Shown piece after piece: positions 16,994-24,878 of a stretch of 64,000 bases of DNA. This DNA comes from an uncultured Lachnospiraceae bacterium (GTDB taxonomy: Bacteria; Bacillota; Clostridia; Lachnospirales; Lachnospiraceae), in NCBI GenBank assembly GCA_900549665.1, contig URPH01000007.1, forward strand, positions 27,597-91,596. The letters run 5' to 3'. Both the position numbers and the translations under genes were made by a program. Numbering within the stretch: the first letter of the stretch is position 1; each line of letters starts with the position of its first letter. The notes under the pieces are model-generated. The model did no database searches, was not told the origin of the DNA, and saw nothing but the letters and a program-made list of their open reading frames with translations.

Positions 16994-17779
16994 ATGGAAC
17001 AAGATTTCAACGACTATTTTGAACCTGAATTCTCTTTAGAAAAAGATTCATATATAAATGCATTGAAAAATAACATTGAAAAATACATGAGCTTCTCCGG
17101 AATCACTATGAAAGAGCTTTCTGAGACTGCAAATATCCCTTTTGCGACGCTCAACAATCTCTTATACAGCAAGACGCTTAAGGACTGCAAAATATCAACC
17201 GTCATCAATCTTGCCAGAGCCATGGGAATCACAATCGACGAATTGCTGGGCTGCAGTGCGATGTCAAAGGAGGAATTTGATCTCATCTCCACTATGCGCC
17301 GCATTCCCGAACGCACCAAATTTATGATCAACTGGTACATCGATTATCAGATCAAGATGTCCGAAAGCTTCAACTTCGAAAAGCGCAAAATCATCAATAT
17401 CATGTATCCCAAAATTGAACAAGGCGGCAACATCCTGCCCTCCGATGATTTTCGTCCTTTGGATATCACCAATTTTTCTTCTAAAATCAAGGCAAGAGTC
17501 TTTTTGGGAATTTATCTGTCCTGTGACTATTACATGCCGGACTTTTGCCCTTATGACATTTTATTAATCGGCAACGATCGCCCTGCAAGATTCACAGAAA
17601 TCTGTGTCATTGTCAATTTCGGCCGTCTGTACCTGGCCAGACGTATCGAACAGCAGATACGGAACAAGACAATTGTGCAATACATCAGTTTACGTGACGG
17701 ACTCGTACAGGCCGCTGAAGATGAAATCGATATGGTCATGGGGTATGTGGTGGATGTGTATCATGATTTAAGGAGATAG
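16994..17779 (+). CDS. XRE-family regulator with an S24/LexA-like C-terminal domain lacking catalytic residues
   Basis: 261 residues. Residues 22-85 are a Cro/CI-type helix-turn-helix (ITMKELSETANIPFATLNNL ... TIDELLGCS). The C-terminal part (from about 175) has the strand pattern of LexA/CI peptidases: DYYMPDFCPYDILLI, then ICVIVNFGRLYLARRI. The positions expected for the nucleophilic Ser and the general-base Lys are Tyr and Ala/Arg, so self-cleavage is unlikely. It may sense something by dimerization only. It is divergent from the LytTR gene. Confidence 0.65.
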   Translation: MEQDFNDYFEPEFSLEKDSYINALKNNIEKYMSFSGITMKELSETANIPFATLNNLLYSKTLKDCKISTVINLARAMGITIDELLGCSAMSKEEFDLISTMRRIPERTKFMINWYIDYQIKMSESFNFEKRKIINIMYPKIEQGGNILPSDDFRPLDITNFSSKIKARVFLGIYLSCDYYMPDFCPYDILLIGNDRPARFTEICVIVNFGRLYLARRIEQQIRNKTIVQYISLRDGLVQAAEDEIDMVMGYVVDVYHDLRR

Positions 17780-17802
17780 CTGAAGTATTAACCCAAACAC
17801 TA

Positions 17803-18720
17803 TCATCCAATCATTTTATTTTCAAATTCCGTTGTTGACATACCGGCTTCTTCGGCCGCCTTTTGGATCGACAATATCCCATCTCTTACCAGTTTAGCGA
17901 GCATCTGAAACTTGCCAAGTTGTTCGCCAAGGGCTATTCCACGTTTCTCGCCTTCAGCAAGTCCATCCTCATATTCCTCAGCTCGTATTAATTCTTCCCG
18001 TCGTTCCCAGGTATAATCCAGTAACATATTTTTCATCACCTCATCCCTATTTTCACGGAAGAAATCTTCCATCACATGGTTGGTAATACAGTAATCAATT
18101 GCTTCACGTATTGCATCCTCTAAATCCATTCTCTCATCCTGTTCTATAGCCGGTTTTTTTGACAGATTATCACGCACCCGGTTTACAAAGCACATGTATC
18201 CGCTCAGGGTCCTGCTCTTGGCAAGCAGGCTTTCGTTGCTGTCCGGATTGATGTTGTAAATCGTGCAGACCAGTTCTATCTCCGGACTGTCTGTCGGATT
18301 GATAAATGCATCCGACAGCTTCAATATTTCTTTTTCCGGTCGCAGCTCTGTCCCATTGTAAAACACGGCAAAGTGCGGCGTAGATATCTTCACCTGTTTG
18401 CGGCTGTACAGATCTCTTTTTTCGACGATATCCTTGATCAGATTGGTCAGGTATATCAAAAAACGCAGCGGCGCATTGGGACTGTATGTCGACTGGTGCT
18501 CATACAAATTCAGATAGTTGCTGATAAAAAAAGATGCATCGTTGCGGACGGATAACGAAATTCCATTTTCAAGCAATGTAATCTCAACCAGATCCACGTC
18601 CGTGTAATCCGAAGCATTCATCGCGTTGTACACATCCAGTGCATTTTCCGGAATGCGCAGAATCATCGAAAATACATCGCTTTTGTATTCCCGGTTTCCC
18701 TGTAAATATTTTTTTGCCAT
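17803..18720 (-). CDS. Rpn-family (PD-(D/E)XK) recombination-promoting nuclease-like protein
   Basis: About 305 residues from the ATG at 18720, which follows AAGGAGG at six bases (a longer frame to 18765 has no such site). Typical features of the Rpn/PDDEXK_2 transposase-like family are YKSDVFSMIL, LVEITLLENGISLSVRND, FAVFYNGTE, the acidic helical region and the Gly/Glu repeat near the end (EDGLAEGEKRGIALGEQLG). Such proteins are often present in many copies and associated with horizontal exchange. The classical catalytic residues are not all obvious here. Confidence 0.65.
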   Translation of the reverse strand: MAKKYLQGNREYKSDVFSMILRIPENALDVYNAMNASDYTDVDLVEITLLENGISLSVRNDASFFISNYLNLYEHQSTYSPNAPLRFLIYLTNLIKDIVEKRDLYSRKQVKISTPHFAVFYNGTELRPEKEILKLSDAFINPTDSPEIELVCTIYNINPDSNESLLAKSRTLSGYMCFVNRVRDNLSKKPAIEQDERMDLEDAIREAIDYCITNHVMEDFFRENRDEVMKNMLLDYTWERREELIRAEEYEDGLAEGEKRGIALGEQLGKFQMLAKLVRDGILSIQKAAEEAGMSTTEFENKMIG

Positions 18721-18939
18721 AGGCAGCCTCCTTTGTAAAAACCGCAGGAGGTCAAATGTAAGCATTCTTCCGCCAGATCTCCTGCTTTATAAAAATATAG
18801 TGGATTTTAAAAGCATAAGATCTAAGAATTGATGTAAGAAAACAGATTAGAATGTAACTTCGTCAACATTCTATCAGAAAATAGAAGTATGCTTTTGTTG
18901 GAATCATAGCATGAATGTTGCCAACTGGCAAGCTTATTT

Positions 18940-19030
18940 TCAATTTTACTTTTTGTTTTTACTTTAGATATTACCTTCGATTTTACTTTGGATTTTTTGA
19001 ATTTCACTTTGGATTTTACCTTGGATATCC
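18940..19030. repeat. Degenerate ~12-bp tandem repeat
   Basis: On the minus strand about seven imperfect copies of GTAAAATCCAAA follow each other. They could be read as Lys-Val-Lys-Ser repeats, but the frame has no convincing start and is probably not a gene. Confidence 0.6.
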
Positions 19031-19325
19031 GATTTCGATCCCATTTTGCTGTTTCGTTTTCATAATTGTTTGTGCAGATATATCCGGCAATTGATGTATC
19101 TGCTCCCTTTTGTTGTTTTCTATATGAATATTGTTTTGCTTAGCCTGATGTGATTTCTGTTCGTCAGACCAGAGATTTGCCTCCACTTTCCTTCAGATTC
19201 CCCTCACGTTAATCATAGTCACTGCTATGAATAGGACACCCTTGGTCTTGGCTATATTCTTCCCTCTACTAGGGCGGATTTAGGACTTTCACCTATTAGA
19301 AACGTGCGCTGCAAGGCGCACGCAG
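19031..19325. other. Noncoding stretch before fliC, possibly a mobile-element remnant
   Basis: No gene is visible. From about 19170 the sequence becomes less A/T-rich and contains TTCAGATTCCCCTC, GGACACCCTTGGTCTTGGCT, GGACTTTCACCTATTAG and ends in the hairpin GTGCGC-TGCAAG-GCGCAC. I associate this pattern with noncoding ends of insertion sequences in Clostridia, from memory only. No transposase remains. Confidence 0.3.
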
Positions 19326-19362
19326 AAAAAACGGTCAGACAAAAGCCTGACCGTTTTTAACG
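19322..19362 (-). terminator. fliC terminator
   Basis: AAAAACGGTCAG (19327-19338) pairs with CTGACCGTTTTT (19347-19358), a 12-base stem with U runs on both strands. It lies 46 bases after the fliC stop. Confidence 0.9.
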
Positions 19363-19408
19363 ACAATTTAATTATGCAATTTTCCTTATACAGTTCTGTA
19401 TGTAACGA

Positions 19409-20887
19409 TTACTGTAATAATGAAAGTACACCCTGGTTGGACTGGTTAGCCTGAGCCAACATTGCCTGACCTGCCTGAGACAGGATGTTGTTGTTGGAGT
19501 ACTTAACCATCTCTGTAGCCATATCGGTATCACGGATCTGGCTTTCAGCGCTTGTGGTGTTCTCAACTACGTTGTCAAGGTTGTTGATGGTGTGCTCAAG
19601 TCTATTCTGAACGGCACCAAGAGTTGATCTTTGAGTAGAAACCTTCTGAATAGCTTCTTTAATAGTTTCAATGGCAGAAAGAGCATTCTTATCATTCGCG
19701 CCATCAACTTTCAAGCCATTTACTCCCAGTCCCTTTGCGCTCATCGAATCAATGCTTAAGGTAATCTGGTTATTAACTGTAGCATCTGCACCTACATGTA
19801 AACTAAGTTTTAATGCGCCAGTAATATCCTGTGTAGAAGTCACCTGTGCAGGATCCAATGTTGTTGCAAGACCAACGGCATCATATACAGTAGGAGCATC
19901 TCCCTTAGCCGTGATTGTTCCATCTGCTGCTGTCTGGAAATAAGAATTTAATGCATTGGCAGATATACCATTTCCATCCTTATCATAGTACTTAGCAGCC
20001 TCACCGTTTTTAGTAGCTCCCGTCACTGCCGTTGCATTAATTGCTGCAGAAGAAACAGATTTTCCATCATCAGAAGCTTGTGTAGCCTTATCAGAACCAT
20101 CATCTGTCACTGTAACAGTTGCTACCTTTGTTCCATCACTTGTTGTGATATCAAATTTTGTTGGATCGTCTTTAACAGCAGCTACCTTATATTTGCTGGC
20201 AGCATCACCATTCAAGCTGACTGAGAAAGTATTATCAGTAGCTGCACCAGCAGTTGCATCCCAGTGCTTGGTAACCTTTACGGTAAGACCGGAATTTTTG
20301 ATTGCATTAGCAACAGCATTCTGATCTGCAGATGAAGCATTTGCATCAAAATCCACACCACCAATTTTAACTTTTGCTGTTGCATCTGCATTGGTAGGCA
20401 TCGTAACACTAGCCGCCTGATCTGCTGTATACTGGGCATATGCATATGAATACTCTTTTGTAGCGAAACGATCGCCCTTTAATAAATAGGTCTCATTGAA
20501 TTTGGTTGTTTCAGCAACACGATCAATTTCAGTCGTCAACTGATCAATCTCATTCTGGATATAACTCCTGTCGTTTTCAGACTGGGTTCCATTTGCAGAC
20601 TTAACAGCTAACTCATTCATTCTCTGGAGCATATCCTGAACTTCGCCAAGTGCACCTTCAGCAGTCTGCACAGTAGAGATACCATCCTGAGCATTGGAAG
20701 AAGCCTGTGTAAGACCTCTGATCTGCTTTCTCATCTTTTCAGAAATTGAAAGGCCGGCTGCATCATCTGCTGCACGGTTGATCTTGTAACCGGAAGATAA
20801 CTTCTCTGTTGACTTAGCCTGTGTCTTTGTGTTGATACCTAACATTCTGTTAGAGTTCATTGCTGTTAAATTGTGTTGTACTACCAT
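19409..20887 (-). CDS. fliC: Flagellin
   Basis: Filament subunit, 492 residues. The N-terminal D0/D1 region (1-140, MVVQHNLTAMNSNRMLGI ... KLSSGYKINRAADDAAGLSI) and C-terminal D1/D0 (about 405-492, ending QSNQGVLSLLQ) are conserved. LQRMNELAVKSANGT carries the D1 segment recognised by TLR5 in other flagellins. The central 260 residues are variable, Thr/Asp/Ala-rich and nearly free of Cys. Expression is from a sigma-28 promoter and is probably repressed by CsrA through the leader. The gene stands alone between terminator and promoter. Confidence 0.97.
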   Translation of the reverse strand: MVVQHNLTAMNSNRMLGINTKTQAKSTEKLSSGYKINRAADDAAGLSISEKMRKQIRGLTQASSNAQDGISTVQTAEGALGEVQDMLQRMNELAVKSANGTQSENDRSYIQNEIDQLTTEIDRVAETTKFNETYLLKGDRFATKEYSYAYAQYTADQAASVTMPTNADATAKVKIGGVDFDANASSADQNAVANAIKNSGLTVKVTKHWDATAGAATDNTFSVSLNGDAASKYKVAAVKDDPTKFDITTSDGTKVATVTVTDDGSDKATQASDDGKSVSSAAINATAVTGATKNGEAAKYYDKDGNGISANALNSYFQTAADGTITAKGDAPTVYDAVGLATTLDPAQVTSTQDITGALKLSLHVGADATVNNQITLSIDSMSAKGLGVNGLKVDGANDKNALSAIETIKEAIQKVSTQRSTLGAVQNRLEHTINNLDNVVENTTSAESQIRDTDMATEMVKYSNNNILSQAGQAMLAQANQSNQGVLSLLQ

Positions 20888-20894
20888 AATTATT

Positions 20895-20925
20895 CCTCCT
20901 TGAAATTACCACCGCATCCATGCGG
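20895..20925 (-). promoter_or_regulatory. CsrA-type binding sites at the fliC ribosome binding site
   Basis: The Shine-Dalgarno AAGGAGG (GGA core) lies a few bases after the hairpin CCGCA-TGGA-TGCGG (20912-20925), which presents GGA in its loop. Further GGA motifs (ATAGGATG, AGAGGATA, AAGGAGC) lie upstream in the leader. This is the arrangement used by CsrA on Bacillus hag. Confidence 0.7.
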
Positions 20926-21021
20926 TTACTTTTGATTGTCGTAATGCTCCTTATCCTCTGACCGTACGCTTCATCCTATAAGAACCATCACATTGATAAG
21001 TAATTTGTTTACTTGTATTAT

Positions 21022-21047
21022 ATATCGGAGTGTATTTCAAATACTTA
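21022..21047 (-). promoter_or_regulatory. Sigma-28 promoter of fliC
   Basis: TAAG (21044-21047), 15 bases, CCGATAT (21022-21028) on the minus strand, giving a leader of about 130 bases. Confidence 0.75.
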
Positions 21048-21085
21048 ACCCCGGTTTATAATTTTATTGAAGTTTTTTGAAACTT

Positions 21086-21559
21086 TTATTGTTTCTGATC
21101 CATGAACATCGGCGTGACATATTTTGTCTGGCTGGCCTGTTTATAATAATCAAAAACTGCCTTGCTGTCCCGCCGTCCTTTCCCAAGCCGGCTTTTATTG
21201 TCCTTTAGATACTGTCCGAGGCTGTCCTGTGTCCGTGTTTCCGTATTGTGGATCTCCGAACCCAGATCCAGGATTTCTCTTATCAGCCCCTGCATCGTGC
21301 GAATCTCCGCAGAATATTTAGCCTGATCGTCAATGAGTGCATTTTTGATCCTGTTAAACACACGATCAAAGCCCTGATCGTTTTGGTCCATTTTTTGGAC
21401 AAGCTCTGTCTTTTGATCCACGGATCTGTCAAATTCCTCCAGATCGGGCTGTTCTGAATTGATAATTTCCAACTGCCTTTCGGAATTTGTCAGTATCTCA
21501 TTTAATATTTCTTTTTTCTTTTCTAAGGACTCGATCAAAATATTTATTTCATTTCTCAA
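21086..21559 (-). CDS. Small coiled-coil protein after fliS (FliT/FlgN-like chaperone candidate)
   Basis: 157 residues, almost entirely helical and rich in charged residues, with a basic tail. I prefer the TTG start at 21559, which overlaps the fliS stop as TTGA and follows AGAGGA at 8 bases, indicating translational coupling. An ATG at 21601 inside fliS is the alternative. Position directly after fliD-fliS matches fliT in other bacteria, but sequence alone does not prove the family. Confidence 0.5.
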   Translation of the reverse strand: MRNEINILIESLEKKKEILNEILTNSERQLEIINSEQPDLEEFDRSVDQKTELVQKMDQNDQGFDRVFNRIKNALIDDQAKYSAEIRTMQGLIREILDLGSEIHNTETRTQDSLGQYLKDNKSRLGKGRRDSKAVFDYYKQASQTKYVTPMFMDQKQ

Positions 21560-21945
21560 TTTGCATTTCCTCTGACTGCGCTTTGCATGACCTGTTTCCA
21601 AGAATCCCGGATACTCTTTGTGTATTCAAGTGCCTGTTCAAATTCTGCGGCATCCTTGTGGATATTGCCCTGCAGTAAAGCCTCTGTAATGCACTTGTAA
21701 ATATTGCGAAAATCCTTTGAGACCTCATATTTATCATTTAATGTCTCATTGAGATGATCAATGATCCTCTGTGCCTTTTTGGCATTCAGATTGACCTTTT
21801 CATAATCTTTTTCTTCAACACCGGCAATCGCGATGTTGATAAACTTTATCACTCCGTCGTACAGCATCAACGTGAGCTCTGACGGAGATGCGGTCAGAAC
21901 CTTGCTGTTTTGATACTGGGCATAAGGATTTCTACTAATAGCCAT
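21556..21945 (-). CDS. fliS: Flagellin export chaperone FliS
   Basis: 129 residues with the FliS pattern NPYAQYQNSKVLTASPSELTLMLYDG and the helical bundle following. It binds the flagellin C-terminus to prevent polymerization in the cytoplasm. It lies 22 bases after fliD and is coupled to the following gene. Confidence 0.96.
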   Translation of the reverse strand: MAISRNPYAQYQNSKVLTASPSELTLMLYDGVIKFINIAIAGVEEKDYEKVNLNAKKAQRIIDHLNETLNDKYEVSKDFRNIYKCITEALLQGNIHKDAAEFEQALEYTKSIRDSWKQVMQSAVRGNAN

Positions 21946-21967
21946 AGTCTGTTCCTCACATTTTTAT

Positions 21968-23479
21968 TTAGCTGGAAAACAAGCCGCTGATCGCGCTCTG
22001 TTTTGATGACATCTGGGCTAAAGCCTTTTCCATGGCGGCAAACTTATTGTACCATTTGTCCTCATATTCAGTCAGTTTGTCCTCAGCCTCCGAAATTTTC
22101 TTGGTATAATCTTCATATTCTTCAGCCAGCTGCTTGTCATTGTAAACCTTGTACATGCTGCGAGTGCCCTCGATCCTCTTCATCGCACTTGTCATCTTGG
22201 TATAAAGCTCATTTCCAAGGGCTGTAAAAAACTTCACAACATCCTCACTGTTTGCAGCCAGTGCCGTCTTTAATACATCCTGCTTGCTTCCGGTCTTTTC
22301 ATCGGACTTGTCACCATCTATGTGGTAAGCATTCTGCTCATTTTTTTCAGCATTGAGGTATCCGAGTGTTGAAATCCCAAAGCTTGATAAATACACTCTC
22401 TTTCCGTCTATCTCCACGCCGGCTGCCATTGTTTCGGTCATGACGTTCATGATCGTGCTCAATGAATCGTCTCTTCTCAATATGGAATCCTTGATCTTGG
22501 TCTCCCATGTTTTGACTTCCTCATCGGTCATGGCATCCTTTTCCTCTGCCGTCAGCGGCTGATAGGAGGATGCAGAATCGGCATTGTAGAGCTTGGTCAT
22601 TTCATTGATCAGCTCATTGTATTTGGTAATAAAGCTTTTGACGGTATCATACATGCCATCCAGGTCATTTTCTGTCGTAACGGTCGTATCGCGGTAGCTG
22701 CCATCTTCATTTTTAGCCGATACACCCTTTAGCTGATATGTAGAACCGTTTACAACGATATTGTTGGAGGATGATTTATAATGCACTTTGTTTAAAACAA
22801 GCTCCGCATCAGATGCGTCAATCTTAACCGCTGTATTGTCGCTTCCGTCAACCACGAGTCCCAATGCTGAAAGCGCGGCTGTATTGCCTCCGAAAGTAAA
22901 ATCGTGAGCTGCACCTGTTTCTTTGGCGCTGACAAACAGTCTCTGGTTGCCCTCATCCAGACTGGCATTCAGTCCTGCCTCCTTAAACTTGGAAAGCAGA
23001 TCATTGACCGTCGTTTCTTCTGTAACATCCAGCTCGTATGTTTTACCATTGGTCGTTACGGATATTTTTTCTCCGGAGGATATGCCCATACCTGTCAGTC
23101 TGGTAGAAGCAGATACTTTTCCTCCGTCTGCCGTACTGATTTCTCCGCCTGTGAGATATGCGGCCTTGGCAAGGCTTACCACATGTGCTTCCTGAACACC
23201 GATTGCCGCCTCCGAACCGGCTATCACAGATAAGACAGAGCTGTCAGAGCTCTCTGTTTTTTTCTTGGCAAATGTAGAGCTCCATCTCAGGTCTGACACG
23301 GTATCTGTATATAAGCTGTATATTTTGCTGTTCAGGGTCTTCCACGCATCCTGCTTCCAGCTAAGCTTTGTCTGTGCTTTTTTCATGCTGGTGATCTTGA
23401 CGCTTTTGGCACTGACCAGTTCCTTGATGATGCTTTCTGTATCAAGGCCGGAATTGAGTCCTGTCATACGAATCGGCAT
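21968..23479 (-). CDS. fliD: Flagellar filament cap protein FliD (HAP2)
   Basis: 503 residues. The N-terminal FliD_N region includes MPIRMTGLNSGLDTESIIKE and a stretch of DLRWSSTFAKKK; the C-terminal FliD_C part has LYTKMTSAMKRIEGTRSM and the final coiled segment ending SAISGLFSS. It caps the filament and helps insert flagellin. It follows flaG by 11 bases in a flaG-fliD-fliS operon. Confidence 0.96.
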   Translation of the reverse strand: MPIRMTGLNSGLDTESIIKELVSAKSVKITSMKKAQTKLSWKQDAWKTLNSKIYSLYTDTVSDLRWSSTFAKKKTESSDSSVLSVIAGSEAAIGVQEAHVVSLAKAAYLTGGEISTADGGKVSASTRLTGMGISSGEKISVTTNGKTYELDVTEETTVNDLLSKFKEAGLNASLDEGNQRLFVSAKETGAAHDFTFGGNTAALSALGLVVDGSDNTAVKIDASDAELVLNKVHYKSSSNNIVVNGSTYQLKGVSAKNEDGSYRDTTVTTENDLDGMYDTVKSFITKYNELINEMTKLYNADSASSYQPLTAEEKDAMTDEEVKTWETKIKDSILRRDDSLSTIMNVMTETMAAGVEIDGKRVYLSSFGISTLGYLNAEKNEQNAYHIDGDKSDEKTGSKQDVLKTALAANSEDVVKFFTALGNELYTKMTSAMKRIEGTRSMYKVYNDKQLAEEYEDYTKKISEAEDKLTEYEDKWYNKFAAMEKALAQMSSKQSAISGLFSS

Positions 23480-23490
23480 AATATTACCTC

Positions 23491-23904
23491 CTATCTTTTT
23501 TCATCAATGAGTATGCCTGCCATCTCCCAAACCTTGGCAATCATATCCAGGGTCTTTTCGGGTGGCAACTCTTTGATGACTTTTTTGGTTTCTTTATCAA
23601 CTATCTTTATTGTCACGCGATTTGTCTTTTCGTGAATACCAAACACCGCTTCAGAATTGGACATACTCTTATTGAGCTTTTCTACTGCCTGTTTGATCTG
23701 CTCATTGCTTGCCTGATTTTGTCTGGTATCATTTGTGTTGTCGTTGTCCTTTTTTTCAGCCTTATTCACAATGACCGTCTTGGTATCCGGTACATTTTCT
23801 GCCTGTGCACTTGCTTCCGTGCCTGTCACCGGCTGAACTGCCTCTACTTTTTGTACAGGCTGTGCCTGCACTGTCATAATGCTTCCTAATGGTTCAATTG
23901 CCAT
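23491..23904 (-). CDS. flaG: FlaG-family protein
   Basis: 137 residues from the ATG at 23904, 8 bases after GGAGG (an upstream in-frame GTG overlaps the ribosome binding site). The C-terminal FlaG domain reads VTIKIVDKETKKVIKELPPE followed by an amphipathic helix. The first 60 residues are low-complexity (Gln, Val, Thr, Asp). FlaG influences filament length in other bacteria. Confidence 0.85.
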   Translation of the reverse strand: MAIEPLGSIMTVQAQPVQKVEAVQPVTGTEASAQAENVPDTKTVIVNKAEKKDNDNTNDTRQNQASNEQIKQAVEKLNKSMSNSEAVFGIHEKTNRVTIKIVDKETKKVIKELPPEKTLDMIAKVWEMAGILIDEKR

Positions 23905-23997
23905 ATCTTCCACCTCCGTGTGAAATCCGTGTTTGCATTTACTTCATTCTATATTATATGGCATATTAAATGCAACATAATATATTCCTTAGTATGG

Positions 23998-24025
23998 TTA
24001 TCGGTTAATTTTGTTAAATTATTTA
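23998..24025 (-). promoter_or_regulatory. Sigma-28 promoter of flaG-fliD-fliS
   Basis: TAAA (24022-24025), 17 bases, CCGATAA (23998-24004) on the minus strand, about 95 bases before flaG. Confidence 0.55.
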
Positions 24026-24067
24026 TAGTTCTTGTCAAAAAATTCTGCTTTTTCCATCTAATCATCC

Positions 24068-24109
24068 CAAAACAAAATCAGGCATGCACAGATTAACTCC
24101 GCACATGCC
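24068..24109 (-). terminator. Terminator after csrA
   Basis: GGCATG (minus strand, complement of 24104-24109) pairs with CATGCC (complement of 24081-24086), then TGATTTTGTTTT. The loop is long, so strength is uncertain. Confidence 0.5.
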
Positions 24110-24142
24110 CTCATAAAAAGCTCTCATATCCTGCTTTAAAGT

Positions 24143-24358
24143 CTAAAACAGTCCTTTCAATGCATCCAGTCCGTCAACCTCCGCAGCTACCTTATTCGCT
24201 TCCTGAATCTGGACATAGACCTCTTTTCGGTATATCGGCACTTCCTTTGGTGCACCGATACCGATCTTTACCTGATCACCCTTGATTTCCAGAATGGTGA
24301 CCTCGATGTTGTTGTTGATGATAAGGGCTTCGCCTTTTTTCCTGGATAATGCTAACAT
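24143..24358 (-). CDS. csrA: Carbon storage regulator CsrA
   Basis: 71 residues starting MLALSRKKGEALIINNNIEV; the RNA-binding stretch GAPKEVPIYRKEVY is present. CsrA represses translation by binding GGA-containing hairpins, here probably on fliC. I chose the ATG at 24358 because GGGAGG lies 8 bases upstream; an in-frame GTG overlaps that site. One base separates it from the fliW stop, so the two are coupled. Confidence 0.95.
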   Translation of the reverse strand: MLALSRKKGEALIINNNIEVTILEIKGDQVKIGIGAPKEVPIYRKEVYVQIQEANKVAAEVDGLDALKGLF

Positions 24359-24359
24359 C

Positions 24360-24818
24360 TTATTCACCTCCCTTTCTGCTCTTTAAGATATCATAGATCG
24401 GGAATTTTACTTCACAATGTTCTCCCTCGGCAATGACCTGACATGCTTTGCAGTTGTTGACATTGATGATGATCGGTCCTTTCAGATTGACTGTCATCTT
24501 GGTAATATCACTGGGAACGGTCGCTGTCACAAATACCAGCATATCATCAGCTTCCATTTTGCCAAGCGGTTTTAACAGTTCATCCTCAACAACCGGATTG
24601 TATTCATCCAAAATCAGCAGCGGATTCAATACGGGCATGGCAAAATTGCCTTCCTGCATGGACTGCAGCCACTGAATCCCTTTCTTTCCATCTGATTCCG
24701 CATCATGGATCAGCGCAAAATCGGTCATCTGCGGAAATCCTACCAATCCATTGACAAAATGTATAATCTTGCTGTCTTCAATATCGATTGCCCCAAAAAG
24801 TCTTGAATTAACCTGCAT
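24360..24818 (-). CDS. fliW: Flagellar assembly factor FliW
   Basis: 152 residues from MQVNSRLFGAIDIEDSKIIH (start after GGAGGAAGAAT). Family features are FVNGLVGFPQMTDFALI and the central MPVLNPLLILDEYNP. FliW binds either flagellin or CsrA; when flagellin is secreted FliW frees it from repression. With csrA next to it and fliC in the same window the three-part switch is complete. Confidence 0.94.
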   Translation of the reverse strand: MQVNSRLFGAIDIEDSKIIHFVNGLVGFPQMTDFALIHDAESDGKKGIQWLQSMQEGNFAMPVLNPLLILDEYNPVVEDELLKPLGKMEADDMLVFVTATVPSDITKMTVNLKGPIIINVNNCKACQVIAEGEHCEVKFPIYDILKSRKGGE

Positions 24819-24878
24819 ATTCTTCCTCCTCTGTTTTGTGCCATGAAACCGCATAAGCAGATCGAATGGCGCATTCTT

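Noticed and set aside
18822..19007. Lys-rich 61-codon frame
   Set aside because: It is a read-out of the degenerate tandem repeat and has no ribosome binding site.
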